Position numbers and translations under genes: made by a program
Shown here: positions 26,438-35,052 of the stretch, piece by piece
How positions within the stretch are numbered: the first letter of the stretch is position 1
How the letters are laid out: each line of letters begins with the position of its first letter
DNA from: Shimia_B sp038525525
Lineage (GTDB): Bacteria > Pseudomonadota > Alphaproteobacteria > Rhodobacterales > Rhodobacteraceae
Assembly (NCBI GenBank): GCA_038525525.1
Contig: JBCBHO010000001.1
Span: 124,001 to 188,000 of the forward strand
Length of the DNA: 64,000 nt
Reading direction: 5' to 3'
Notes under the pieces: generated by a model
Told to the model about the DNA's origin: nothing
The model's database searches: none
The model's input: the letters and a program-made list of their open reading frames with translations, nothing else

Positions 26438-27499
26438 TCAGGCCTGGAACCGCGCCAGGCGGTAGGGCGCCAGCAGATCGTGCCGCGTGCCGGTGGTGAG
26501 CTCGTCTGCGAGGAGTTCGGCGGCGACAGCGGCGAGCGTTGCGCCGGAATGCATGACGGAGAGAGAGAGCCCCGCGATGCCCGTGGCCCCGATGACAGGG
26601 AGGCCGTCCTCCGGGACCGGACGGGCGGCGCGCAGGATGCGCTCGTAGCGCAGATCCTTCACGGGCAGATGCCTGCGCAGGACTGCCAGCGAGGCCTCTG
26701 CGATCTCGTCCATGTCGAAAGCACGCGCGAGGCCCGTGATATGTCCCTCGGGCGCGGGCGGCGGGGAGGACGGCACGAGGAAGCGGCCCGAGGCGTCCTG
26801 CCGGATTTCCCGCTCGGGGGTCACGAGGACATGGCCCAGCATGGCGGGAGCGGGTGCGGTCACGAGGAGATTGCCCGGACGGTGGCGCAGGGGCAGCCTG
26901 AGGCCGAGCGGCGCCAGCAAATCGGGCGTGCCTGTCCCCGCGGCGAGCACGGTATGATCGGCCAGGAGGAGGCCCGCCTGCGTCTCCACGCCCACGGCGG
27001 CACCGTCCCCGGCGAGGACGGAGAGGACGCGCTGGCCGAGAAGGACCCTGGCCCCCCGCGCCACGGCACGGGCAAGAAGCGCGCGTGCGGCAGGGCCGGC
27101 CTCCAGATATCCCTCAGCGGCGAAGCAGAGGGCCGGTCCGCGTAGGAAAAGAGCCGGCTCGCGCACGGCGACCTCCGCCTCTTCCAGCCGTGCCACCTCG
27201 TAGCCCAGCGCGAGCAGCGGCGCGGCATCGCCCGGCGCGTCGAGGCTCAAGGCACCGCACCAGCGCGGCGCGGCGGCCCCGAGATCCGGCGCGCGCCGGG
27301 CCCAGGCGGCAAGCCCCGCGGCGCGCAGCGCGAAATAGGCCGGGTCCCGGGTCGTGCTCGCGTTGATCCAGCCGAAGGAGGCCTCGGTCGCCGGGCCCGC
27401 CCCCTCGGCCAACACGATCACCTCCTGCCCCGCATGGGCCAAGCGTTCGGCCAGCGCGGCTCCCACGAGCCCCGCGCCCACGATCAGAATTCTCGCCAT
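26438..27499 (-). CDS. FAD-dependent amino acid oxidase/dehydrogenase (DAO family)
   Basis: The 353-residue flavoprotein begins with the dinucleotide-binding motif ILIVGAGLVGAALAERLAHAG and has the DAO-family pattern SFGWINASTTRDPAYFALR. The C-terminal FAD-contacting part reads EDGLPVIGATGIAGLSLSVMHSG. It probably oxidises a D-amino acid, glycine or a secondary amine. It is short for DadA and has no signal peptide. Convergent with eno (about 100 nt between, GC-rich inverted repeats without a T-run) and divergent from the HAD gene (38 nt). Confidence 0.82.
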   Translation of the reverse strand: MARILIVGAGLVGAALAERLAHAGQEVIVLAEGAGPATEASFGWINASTTRDPAYFALRAAGLAAWARRAPDLGAAAPRWCGALSLDAPGDAAPLLALGYEVARLEEAEVAVREPALFLRGPALCFAAEGYLEAGPAARALLARAVARGARVLLGQRVLSVLAGDGAAVGVETQAGLLLADHTVLAAGTGTPDLLAPLGLRLPLRHRPGNLLVTAPAPAMLGHVLVTPEREIRQDASGRFLVPSSPPPAPEGHITGLARAFDMDEIAEASLAVLRRHLPVKDLRYERILRAARPVPEDGLPVIGATGIAGLSLSVMHSGATLAAVAAELLADELTTGTRHDLLAPYRLARFQA

Positions 27500-27537
27500 G
27501 ACTTCCCCATCTGCCCCAGGGGCCTCATACTCACGCG

Positions 27538-28218
27538 ATGACCCGACATGCTCCCAGTGCGCTCATATTCGACGTCTTCGGGACCTGTGTCGACTGGCGG
27601 AGCGCAGTCGCGCGCGAGGTCGCAGCCGTCCTCGACATCGATGGCGCGGCTTTTGCCGATGCCTGGCGCGGGGAATACCAGCCCGCGATGGAGCAGATCC
27701 GGTCTGGCGCGCGAGGTTACGTGCGCCTCGATACCCTCCATGCCGAGAACCTCGCGCGCGTGGCGGCGCGCTTCGGTGTCACCGCGCCGCCGGACCTGAA
27801 CAGCGCCTGGGAGAAGCTCGATCCCTGGCCCGATGTCATCCCGGGCCTCGAGCGGATCCGCGCGCGCCGCATCATCGCGCCCTGCTCCAATGGCTCCATC
27901 GCGCTCATGACCCGGCTCGCGCGCTACGCCGGCCTGCCCTGGGATTGCATCCTCGGCGCCGAGATCGCCCGGGCTTACAAACCGGCCCGGCTCGTGTATC
28001 AGGCGGCCTGCGAGGCGCTCGACCTCCCGCCTGCCCGGGTGATGATGGTGGCAGCCCACAACGACGATCTCGCCGCCGCCCGCGCGGCGGGCCTCGCCAC
28101 GGCCTTCGTGCCCCGCCCCCGGGAGCACGGGCCGGACCAGACAACCGACCTTGAACCAAGCGCGGAATGGGACATCTGCGCAGCAAATTTCGAAGCACTC
28201 GCCGAGGCCCTTCCATGA
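27538..28218 (+). CDS. HAD-superfamily hydrolase, haloacid dehalogenase type II
   Basis: The 226-residue protein has the HAD motifs of L-2-haloacid dehalogenases: nucleophile Asp12 in IFDVFGTCVDWR, motif II as PCSNGSIALM, the motif III Lys in AYKPARLVYQAAC, and the acidic motif IV region MVAAHNDDLAAARAAG. Members hydrolyse 2-halo-carboxylates, though many annotated as type II act on other small substrates. ATG 27538 follows a 38-nt divergent gap. It overlaps the cupin gene by 4 nt. The nearby haloperoxidase (35-37 kb) makes halogenated organics conceivable, but the genes are not linked in an operon. Confidence 0.82.
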   Translation: MTRHAPSALIFDVFGTCVDWRSAVAREVAAVLDIDGAAFADAWRGEYQPAMEQIRSGARGYVRLDTLHAENLARVAARFGVTAPPDLNSAWEKLDPWPDVIPGLERIRARRIIAPCSNGSIALMTRLARYAGLPWDCILGAEIARAYKPARLVYQAACEALDLPPARVMMVAAHNDDLAAARAAGLATAFVPRPREHGPDQTTDLEPSAEWDICAANFEALAEALP

Positions 28219-28691
28219 CCCCGCATGATATCTCCGCCGTCCGCACCGGACTGACAGCGACCATGACACCCGAGCAGATCATCTCCCGGCTGGAGCTCGC
28301 GCCCCATCCCGAGGGCGGCTGGTACAAGGAGACCTGGCGCGAGACCGGCGGCGAGGGCCGCGCGTCTGGGACGTGCATCTATTTCCTCCTGCGCGACGGG
28401 GAGGCGAGCCATTGGCACCGCGTGGACGCCGCCGAGATCTGGCACTTCTACGCCGGAGCGCCGCTTATCCTGTCAATGGCCGCGAGCGAGGCGGGGCCTG
28501 CGCGGGACCACCAGCTGGGCCCCGATCTCAGCGCGGGGGAGACACCGCAGATCGTCGTGCCGAAGGGGCATTGGCAGGCGGCGCGCACCACGGGCGCTTA
28601 CACGCTCGTGGGCTGCACCGTGTCGCCCGGCTTCCAGTTCGAAGGGTTCGAGCTCGCGCCCGAGGGCTTCGACATCCTGCGTAGCACCTAA
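28215..28691 (+). CDS. Cupin domain protein (DUF985)
   Basis: The 158-residue protein is a single-domain cupin of the DUF985/Cupin_5 type: EGGWYKETWRE, TCIYFLLRDGEASHWHRVDA, EIWHFYAGAPL, and VVPKGHWQAARTTGAYTLVGC are in the usual order. The His residues in SHWHR could bind a metal, though many members lack known activity. The ATG at 28215 overlaps the HAD stop by 4 nt; a start at ATG 28263 (MTPEQIISRLELAPHPEGGW region) would give the more usual length and cannot be ruled out. Confidence 0.82.
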   Translation: MTPHDISAVRTGLTATMTPEQIISRLELAPHPEGGWYKETWRETGGEGRASGTCIYFLLRDGEASHWHRVDAAEIWHFYAGAPLILSMAASEAGPARDHQLGPDLSAGETPQIVVPKGHWQAARTTGAYTLVGCTVSPGFQFEGFELAPEGFDILRST

Positions 28692-28769
28692 GGCGGAGCG
28701 CGGTCCAAGGGACGGCGGCCGGGATTTTGCTTGGGCGAATTGCGCAGCAAGAGCGTTCGTCCCACCGGA

Positions 28770-29834
28770 TCACGCGGGCCGTGAGACGATACCGCCGCCC
28801 ACCACGGCCATCACCCCGGTCGTGCCCGGGCAGGTCGTCGGCATCCCCTGCGCCACCCGCGCGGCGAGATAGGCGAAGGCCTGCGCCTCGAGCATGTCGC
28901 CATCGAGCTCGATCTCTTCGACCGGCAGGACGGGACAATCTGCCCCCGCCGCGATCATCTCCATCATCGTCGCGTTATGGCGACCGCCGCCGGTGACGAA
29001 GACGCGCTCGGGCACGGAGGGGCAGGCCTCAAGCCCCACGCTCACACTCGCCGCCACCGCCGCCGTAAGCGTGGCCGCGGCGTCGGCGTCGCCTAGCCCG
29101 GAGACATCGAGCGCCGTTGCGAAGGCATCCCGGTCGAGCGATTTTGGCGGCACCTTGGAGAAATACGGATGCCCGAGGAAGCGCTCGATGAGTGCCATGT
29201 CCACCTCGCCCTCCCGCGCGAGCGCCCCGCCCTCGTCCCGCGCCGCGCCGCGCCGCGCGCGCAGGAGGTCATCGAGGGGCGCATTGGCAGGACCGGTATC
29301 GAAGGCCAAAAGCACGCCCGGTGCCTCGGGCACGTCGCTCGCTGGATCCGCCCAGGTGAGATTGCCCACACCGCCGAGATTGAGAAAGGCTACCGGGCGC
29401 TCGCAGCCTGCCCAGCGCGCACACGCCCAGTGATAGAAGGGCGCGAGCGGTGCGCCCTGCCCGCCCATTTGCACGTCCGCGGTGCGGAAGTCCCACGCCA
29501 CGGGCCAGCCCAGCGTATCGGCAAGCTGCGCGCCGTCACCGGCCTGGTAGGTGCCGTGCCCGCCGGGATCATGGGCGAGCGTCTGGCCGTGGAAGCCCAC
29601 GAGATCGGGGCGTTCGAAATCGCGCAGAAGCTCCTCGTGGGCCGCTTCCACGAGTGCGGCCGCGTCGTCCGCGCGCCAGGAGCCCAGCGCCGCGCGCAAG
29701 ACCGCGCGCTCGTCCTCGGCATAGGGCCGAAAGGCGGTGGGCCCGAAGCCCTGGATATCCACGCCGTCGGTCTCGAGCACCGCCGCGTCCACCCCGTCGA
29801 GCGAGGTCCCAGACATCGTCCCAATCACGCGCAC
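28770..29834 (-). CDS. anmK: Anhydro-N-acetylmuramic acid kinase
   Basis: The 354-residue enzyme phosphorylates and opens 1,6-anhydro-MurNAc in peptidoglycan recycling, giving MurNAc-6-phosphate. It has the ATPase-type phosphate-binding N terminus GTMSGTSLDGVDAA, then GFHGQTLAHDP, FNLGGVGN-like FLNLGGVGNLT, AFDTGPANAPLDDL and the C-terminal FVTGGGRHNATMM. Length is close to the family norm (about 370). It is divergent from tyrS by 69 nt. Confidence 0.93.
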   Translation of the reverse strand: MRVIGTMSGTSLDGVDAAVLETDGVDIQGFGPTAFRPYAEDERAVLRAALGSWRADDAAALVEAAHEELLRDFERPDLVGFHGQTLAHDPGGHGTYQAGDGAQLADTLGWPVAWDFRTADVQMGGQGAPLAPFYHWACARWAGCERPVAFLNLGGVGNLTWADPASDVPEAPGVLLAFDTGPANAPLDDLLRARRGAARDEGGALAREGEVDMALIERFLGHPYFSKVPPKSLDRDAFATALDVSGLGDADAAATLTAAVAASVSVGLEACPSVPERVFVTGGGRHNATMMEMIAAGADCPVLPVEEIELDGDMLEAQAFAYLAARVAQGMPTTCPGTTGVMAVVGGGIVSRPA

Positions 29835-29903
29835 GCCACCACTTCCCCTGCCCCTTGATCTTTCCTATAGCCATGCCGCGCAGCACCCCGCGGAGCAAGG
29901 CAA

Positions 29904-31154
29904 ATGACGTATCACCCGAAATCGGAATTCCTCTCGGTCATGATCGAGCGGGGGTTCCTGGCGGACTGCACGGATATGCAGACGCTCGACGAGGCAATGG
30001 TGGCGGGGACGGTGCCGGCCTATATTGGCTACGACGCCACGGCGCAGTCTCTCCATGTCGGGCACCTGATGAACATCATGGTGCTGCGCTGGCTGCAGAA
30101 GACGGGGCACAAGCCCATCACGCTCATGGGCGGCGGCACGACAAAGGTGGGCGATCCGAGCTTCCGCTCCGACGAACGCCCCCTCCTCGGCCCCGAGCAG
30201 ATCGACGCCAACATCGCGGGCATGCGCCAAGTCTTCGCCAAGCTCATCACGTATGGCGATGGTGAGAGCGATGCTTTGATGCTCAATAACGCCGAATGGC
30301 TCGACGGGCTCAATTACCTCGACTTCCTGCGCGATATCGGGCGGCATTTCTCGGTGAACCGGATGCTGAGCTTTGAAAGCGTCAAGAGCCGCCTCGACCG
30401 GGAGCAGAGCCTCAGCTTCCTCGAGTTCAATTACATGATCCTGCAGGCCTACGACTTCCTCGAGCTCAATCGCCGCTACGGTTGCCTCCTGCAAATGGGC
30501 GGGTCGGATCAGTGGGGCAATATCGTCAACGGCATCGATCTCACCCGCCGCGTGGCGGAGACGGAGATCTTCGGCCTGACCACCCCGCTCCTCACCACGT
30601 CCGACGGGCGCAAGATGGGCAAATCGGCGAATGGCGCGGTCTGGCTCAACGGCGACATGCTCTCGCCCTACGAATTCTGGCAGTTCTGGCGCAACACGAC
30701 CGACGCCGATACGGGCCGCTTCCTCAAGCTTTTCACGGAACTGCCGATGGAGGAATGCGAACGCATGGGCGCGCTCGCGGGCGCGGAGATCAACGCGGCC
30801 AAGATCACCCTCGCCAACGAGGTGACGACGCTCCTCCACGGCGCGGAGGCAGCGGCGGCCGCAGAAGCCACCGCGCGGGAAGTCTTCGAGAAGGGCGGCG
30901 TGGGCGATGACCTGCCGACATTGACCCTCTCTGCCGCCGATGTGGGCGACGGGATCTCCATCGTGCAGCTCATCACCCGCGCGGGCCTCGCGAAATCCGG
31001 CAAGGAAGCCAAGCGCCTCATCGCCGAGAATGGCGCGCGCCTCGACGATGCCCCGCTCACCGATGCGGGCCTCATGCTCGACGCCGCGGCCTTGAGCTCC
31101 CCGATCAAGCTTTCGGCGGGCAAGAAGCGCCACGCGCTCGTGCAGATCGGCTGA
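29904..31154 (+). CDS. tyrS: Tyrosyl-tRNA synthetase
   Basis: The 416-residue class I synthetase charges tRNA-Tyr. The HIGH motif appears as HVGH (residues 51-54) and the KMSKS motif as KMGKS (SDGRKMGKSANGAVWL). The tyrosine site is covered by IGYDATAQSLHVG and the GGSDQWGNIVNGIDL segment. The C-terminal S4-like RNA-binding domain follows (AKSGKEAKRLIAENGARLDD). Complete and normal in length. Confidence 0.97.
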   Translation: MTYHPKSEFLSVMIERGFLADCTDMQTLDEAMVAGTVPAYIGYDATAQSLHVGHLMNIMVLRWLQKTGHKPITLMGGGTTKVGDPSFRSDERPLLGPEQIDANIAGMRQVFAKLITYGDGESDALMLNNAEWLDGLNYLDFLRDIGRHFSVNRMLSFESVKSRLDREQSLSFLEFNYMILQAYDFLELNRRYGCLLQMGGSDQWGNIVNGIDLTRRVAETEIFGLTTPLLTTSDGRKMGKSANGAVWLNGDMLSPYEFWQFWRNTTDADTGRFLKLFTELPMEECERMGALAGAEINAAKITLANEVTTLLHGAEAAAAAEATAREVFEKGGVGDDLPTLTLSAADVGDGISIVQLITRAGLAKSGKEAKRLIAENGARLDDAPLTDAGLMLDAAALSSPIKLSAGKKRHALVQIG

Positions 31155-31177
31155 TCCCAAAGATCTGACGCGGGGCT

Positions 31178-31939
31178 CTATCGCCCGGCGTCAAAGCGCT
31201 GCCGCCACGCGCTGTTCGTCGCGTCCGCGAGCCGGGCCGTCTGAACCTGCGCTGCTTCGGCGCGCGCGGCATCGAGACCAAGCGCCGCGAGCAGGTCGTG
31301 CAGGGTTTTCTTGGGTGCGGCCGCGAGATCTTCGTAGCGTACTTGGATTGGCGTGATCCCTTCCTGGGCGAACCAGCGCGTCCACGCGTCATTCTGCGCG
31401 GTGATGGCTGTAACATGGGCCTCGATCTCCGCGCGGTCGTAGCCCGGTGGCAGCGTCGGCGCCTCCTGTTCCAGCACGGACCCATCCGCCCGGCGGTGCC
31501 AGAGGCCGGTCTGCTCCGCACGCAGGCGCGAGATTGCCTGATCGACGGGGTCACCGCGGAAGAGATGGATGAAACGCGTCTGCCCGAAGAGCTGCTCGAA
31601 GCGCGCAGCGTCGCCCGCCCGATCTGGGACGAGGCGCGCGAGTGTCTCGAAGAAGAAAAGGAAGCTGTCCCGCTGGAGGCGCAGGGCGAACACGTCACCG
31701 CCCGCCTTCCCGCGCTCCGTGGCAGCCGCGAAGACGGCCTCGCAGGCTGCCGCGTCGCTGGCGTAGTCCTCCCGCGCGAGGCCATGATCTGCGAGCCAGG
31801 ACGCGAGGGCGGGCCGATGGAAATGCGACTCGGGCCACCCCGCCACCCCTGTGGACCGCAGAAGCCCGCATAGCATCGTGCTCCCACTGCGCGGCGTGGT
31901 GCAGATGACATAGGATGTCTCGGAGAAGGCGCGCATCAT
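31178..31939 (-). CDS. Stf0-type sulfotransferase
   Basis: The 253-residue protein matches the Stf0 family, which moves a sulfuryl group from PAPS to a carbohydrate (trehalose in mycobacteria). The 5'-phosphosulfate-binding loop is CTTPRSGSTMLCGLLRSTG at the N terminus, and the 3'-phosphate-binding region is IHLFRGDPVDQAISRLRAEQ. The C-terminal QVRYEDLAAAPKKTL is also typical. A roseobacter could use such an enzyme on a glycolipid or exopolysaccharide, but the acceptor is unknown. Convergent with tyrS. Confidence 0.85.
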   Translation of the reverse strand: MMRAFSETSYVICTTPRSGSTMLCGLLRSTGVAGWPESHFHRPALASWLADHGLAREDYASDAAACEAVFAAATERGKAGGDVFALRLQRDSFLFFFETLARLVPDRAGDAARFEQLFGQTRFIHLFRGDPVDQAISRLRAEQTGLWHRRADGSVLEQEAPTLPPGYDRAEIEAHVTAITAQNDAWTRWFAQEGITPIQVRYEDLAAAPKKTLHDLLAALGLDAARAEAAQVQTARLADATNSAWRQRFDAGR

Positions 31940-31945
31940 CCGGGG

Positions 31946-32020
31946 TCACTCATTCGGATCAGCCTGCCCCAGCGCCACGGCTTCGTCCAGATTGGCTTCG
32001 ATCCCGCGCCCACGGGCCAT
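31946..32020 (-). CDS. Possible 24-residue leader peptide before the sulfotransferase
   Basis: On the minus strand an ATG at 32020, preceded by GGCGGA, opens a 24-residue frame (MARGRGIEANLDEAVALGQ, then ADPNE) that stops 6 nt before the sulfotransferase start. The amphipathic sequence looks protein-like and the spacing would allow translational coupling. It is too short for a firm call and may be a remnant or chance frame. Confidence 0.25.
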   Translation of the reverse strand: MARGRGIEANLDEAVALGQADPNE

Positions 32021-32125
32021 AGTTCCGCCGATTTTTACCACTAATCCACGCGCGAGCACTGACGCGGCGCGCAGGCCCGCACAGCGAGGACCGCGGCGCG
32101 CACTGGATGATTGGATGGAGGCACC

Positions 32126-32872
32126 ATGCCGAGCACGGAATTCGCGGAACGACTGGCCCGGATCGAGGCGAAGCGGCCCAGCCCGCAGCAGCCCAAGGCC
32201 CACCCTCCCGCCGAGCGGAAACGGAAGGGCACGAACTGGAAGATCTGGATCGGTGCTGCAGCGCTTCTGGGCGCGGCCGGGCTCTTCGTGATCTTCGGCG
32301 ACGAGGCGAGCGGCCCGGGCCTCGACGACGTCTTTTCCGGCGAAAGCGCGGCGGCCTTCGACGGCGCGCTCACGCCCGTCACGCTGCCCTTGGCCAATGT
32401 CGAAATGCAAATCCCCACGAGCTGGCGCGCGATGACCCCGGCAGAAATCTCCGCGGCGGGAGACAGCTTCGCGTCCTTGGGCGAGGTCACCAACATCGCC
32501 AATTTCACCTCCGACGCCGCGGGCGGCCCGGCGGGGCTGCGCGCCCATGTCTATACCCAGGCGACCCAGGCGCCGGACGCTCTCCTGCCCCTCCTGGTCA
32601 TGCAGGGTATCATCGAGGAAGCTCCGCTCATGATGAAGATCGCGGGCTTTGACGTCACCTTCCTCACGGAGCCGGGACCGATCACCGTGCCGGGGGTCAG
32701 CTCTGCGGCGCAGACGGTGGGGCAGCAGAGCTTCCCCGAGGGCGACTTGGCGCTGATCTACCGCGCCTATGTGGCCGGCGACGAGACCGTGACCATCCTC
32801 CTCCAATGGGCAGACACGGGCATCCATCCGGGCGCGTTCGACGCGGTCCTGGACAGCCTGCGCCAGCTCTAG
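32126..32872 (+). CDS. Membrane-anchored protein of unknown function (248 aa)
   Basis: A cytoplasmic N terminus (about residues 1-45, rich in Lys, Arg and Pro) leads to one transmembrane helix (WKIWIGAAALLGAAGLFVIF) and a periplasmic domain of about 180 residues beginning around VTLPLANVEMQIPTSWRAM. That domain, with an IPTSW-like start and a C-terminal helix AFDAVLDSLRQL, is reminiscent of small DcrB/PsbP-like folds, but that is only a resemblance. ATG 32126 has GGAGG 6 nt upstream, which favours it over the ATG at 32111. No partner gene. Confidence 0.65.
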   Translation: MPSTEFAERLARIEAKRPSPQQPKAHPPAERKRKGTNWKIWIGAAALLGAAGLFVIFGDEASGPGLDDVFSGESAAAFDGALTPVTLPLANVEMQIPTSWRAMTPAEISAAGDSFASLGEVTNIANFTSDAAGGPAGLRAHVYTQATQAPDALLPLLVMQGIIEEAPLMMKIAGFDVTFLTEPGPITVPGVSSAAQTVGQQSFPEGDLALIYRAYVAGDETVTILLQWADTGIHPGAFDAVLDSLRQL

Positions 32873-32970
32873 GTCGACGCCCGGCGGCCCGTGCCGAGGG
32901 CTGCCAGATCAAGCCTGCGTCTTGCACCGGACAGGCCCCCGCGCGGCCCGACTACGACATGCGCGTTTGG

Positions 32971-32987
32971 TGCCCAGAACTTGGGCA
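32971..32987. promoter_or_regulatory. Inverted repeat upstream of the BCCT transporter
   Basis: The arms TGCCCA (32971-32976) and TGGGCA (32982-32987) are separated by 5 nt, about 75 nt before the transporter start. It could be an operator for an osmotic or choline-responsive repressor. The short arms make chance occurrence possible in GC-rich DNA. Confidence 0.25.
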
Positions 32988-33062
32988 TCTCGAGAAATCC
33001 CTTTGGGAACCGATCAGCCTGTGATGTGTTGGCGGCACAACAACAACAGGTTGGGAGTCCGC

Positions 33063-34754
33063 ATGTCCATCAAACCTCCTCTCATGGAGCTCGATATCAA
33101 GACCGCAAGTAGCGGTTTTTATTCGGGCTTTTCCAAGAATGTCGCAGTCATTTCAAAGATCATCATCGCGGCCCTCGTCGTTTGGGCCGTGGTCTTTCCG
33201 GAGCAGGCCGGCACGGTTCTGAACGCTATCAACAGCTTCATCCTGTCCAACACCGCCTCCTGGTACATCTACATCGTCGCGTTCTTCATCATCCTGTGCT
33301 TTGGCCTGGCGCTCTGGCCCGCGGCCGGGCGGCTCAAGCTCGGGCTCGATGGTGACACGCCCGAATTCTCCAACTTCTCTTGGTTCTCCATGATGTTCGG
33401 CGCAGGCATCGGCGTGGGCATGCTCACCTGGGCGGTGGCCGAACCGGTCTACCACTTCGGCAACAACCCCGACGTCATCAAGGGCCTTGCCACCGGGGGC
33501 GCGGAGGACAATATCCGCAACGCCTACAAGTGGTCTTTCCTCCATTGGGGCCTTGGCGCCTGGGCCTCCTACGCGGTGGCGGGCCTCGCGCTCGGCTTCT
33601 TCTGCTATCGCCGCGGTTTGCCGCTCACCATGCGTTCCTCGCTCACGCCGCTCTTCGGCCGGGCGCTGGCGGGCCCGCTCGGCGCGCTCGTCGATATCGT
33701 GGCCGTGGTCGCGACGATCCTCGGCGTGGCGCAGACGCTGGGCTTCGGCGTGGAGCAATTCGTGGCCGGGCTTCAGCGCATCGGCATCGGCGGCCTGACC
33801 AACGAGGCGGGCACGGCCAATGTGACAGGTGTCCTCGTGGCGATCGTCGTGATCATGGGCCTCTCGACGCTTTCGGCGCTCTCGGGCGTGGGCAAGGGGA
33901 TCAAGTGGCTCTCGAACCTCAACATGGGGCTCTCGATCTTCCTCCTGCTCTTCTTCCTGTTCTTCGGGTCGACGTTCTTTGGCCTGCAGGCGCTCATCTT
34001 CGGGGTATGGGACTATCTCGTCGCGCTCCCCTCGATGATGTTCACCGTCTGGCAGGGTGACGGGGTGGAAGGCTCGGTCGCCACGCAGCTTGAAGGCTGG
34101 CAGGGCGGCTGGACCGTCTTCTACTGGGCCTGGTGGATCGCGTTCGCGCCCTTCGTGGGCCTGTTCCTCGCGCGCATCTCCAAGGGGCGCACGATCCGGG
34201 AATTCGTGCTTGGCGCGATCATCGTGCCCTCGCTCATGTGCTTTGTCTGGTTCACCTGGGCCGGCGGTACGGCGATCGACCTGGAGCTTACCGGCGGGGC
34301 CGACGGCCTCATTAACAACGCGCCGGACGGGGACAAGATCTTTGCCGCCGTCGTCTACATGCTGCCGGGCATCCTGGGCTATCTGATGTCCATGGTGATC
34401 GTGGTGCTTCTGCTCACATACCTCGTGACCACGGCCGACTCTGCCGTCCTGATCGTCAACACGATCAACGCGGCGGGCGACGAAGGCCCGAAGGCACGGC
34501 CCCACATCTACTTCTGGGGCATCGCGCTCGGCGCGGTCGTTGCGGGCCTCCTCATCGCGGGCGCCACGGAGAGCGACCCGGCGGGCGGCCTGCGCGCGAT
34601 CCAGACGGCCATGGTGATCGGGGCGCTGCCCTTCTCCGTCGTCATGGTCCTACAAGGCATCGCACTGGTGAAGGCGATCTACAACGATGCCCGCCGCGAG
34701 CGGCAAGGCGTGCCGACGACGATGGATCCGGAGGCGCCCGTCGTCGCCGAATAG
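33063..34754 (+). CDS. BCCT family betaine/carnitine/choline transporter
   Basis: The 563-residue inner-membrane protein has twelve hydrophobic helices and the BCCT signature in GAGIGVGMLTWAVAEPVYHF. Later helices include FYWAWWIAFAPFVGLFLARIS and the ISKGRTIREF loop, all typical of sodium- or proton-coupled uptake of glycine betaine, choline, carnitine or DMSP, the last being important for roseobacters. The start at ATG 33063 (MSIKPPLMELDI) follows GGGAG; upstream in-frame codons do not look coding. A strong terminator lies 22 nt after the stop, so it is probably monocistronic. Confidence 0.92.
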   Translation: MSIKPPLMELDIKTASSGFYSGFSKNVAVISKIIIAALVVWAVVFPEQAGTVLNAINSFILSNTASWYIYIVAFFIILCFGLALWPAAGRLKLGLDGDTPEFSNFSWFSMMFGAGIGVGMLTWAVAEPVYHFGNNPDVIKGLATGGAEDNIRNAYKWSFLHWGLGAWASYAVAGLALGFFCYRRGLPLTMRSSLTPLFGRALAGPLGALVDIVAVVATILGVAQTLGFGVEQFVAGLQRIGIGGLTNEAGTANVTGVLVAIVVIMGLSTLSALSGVGKGIKWLSNLNMGLSIFLLLFFLFFGSTFFGLQALIFGVWDYLVALPSMMFTVWQGDGVEGSVATQLEGWQGGWTVFYWAWWIAFAPFVGLFLARISKGRTIREFVLGAIIVPSLMCFVWFTWAGGTAIDLELTGGADGLINNAPDGDKIFAAVVYMLPGILGYLMSMVIVVLLLTYLVTTADSAVLIVNTINAAGDEGPKARPHIYFWGIALGAVVAGLLIAGATESDPAGGLRAIQTAMVIGALPFSVVMVLQGIALVKAIYNDARRERQGVPTTMDPEAPVVAE

Positions 34755-34775
34755 GCCCTTCGCCTGAGACACCGG

Positions 34776-34806
34776 AAACGCCGCCCCACCCGGGGCGGCG
34801 TTTTTC
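34776..34806 (+). terminator. Intrinsic terminator of the BCCT gene
   Basis: A perfect 12-bp stem (AAACGCCGCCCC paired with GGGGCGGCGTTT) with a 4-nt loop runs into TTTTTC, 22 nt after the stop codon. The A-rich left and T-rich right arms would also support weak termination on the opposite strand. Confidence 0.9.
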
Positions 34807-35052
34807 ATTTCCGGGCCTGCCTACGACATCACACAACGCGGAGCCGCCCTGCCCGGCAGTCTGGCAAAACCGCCCGCCCCGGACCCGCGTTAAGGGTCCC
34901 GGGGCGGGACCGGCGATCCACCACGTACATACAATCTGTGTACGGATGGTGGTCGCGCGGCGTACGGTCTGTGCCCCCCGGCACACCCCTGACCATCCGC
35001 CGCTGCCCCGGGGTGAACGGGGCGTGCGGCGCGGTCAGGAGCCCATTGCTTC
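34807..35052. other. Intergenic region dense in inverted repeats
   Basis: Between the BCCT terminator and the end of the haloperoxidase gene I find no gene but at least three inverted repeats: a long one at 34873-34908, an interrupted one with arms GTACA (34925-34929) and TGTAC (34939-34943) flanked by CCACC/GGTGG, and a nested set at 34990-35037 (TGACC/GGTCA, GCCGC/GCGGC, GCCCC/GGGGC). They would form a strongly folded 3' region on the haloperoxidase mRNA. Confidence 0.6.
34873..34908 (-). terminator. Probable terminator of the haloperoxidase gene
   Basis: Left arm CCCGCCCCGGACCC and right arm GGGTCCCGGGGCGGG pair along 14 bp with one bulged base and a 7-nt loop. Read on the minus strand, the stem is followed after two bases by TTTT. 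The position, about 145 nt past the stop of the haloperoxidase gene, fits a terminator for it, although the T-run is short. Confidence 0.55.
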
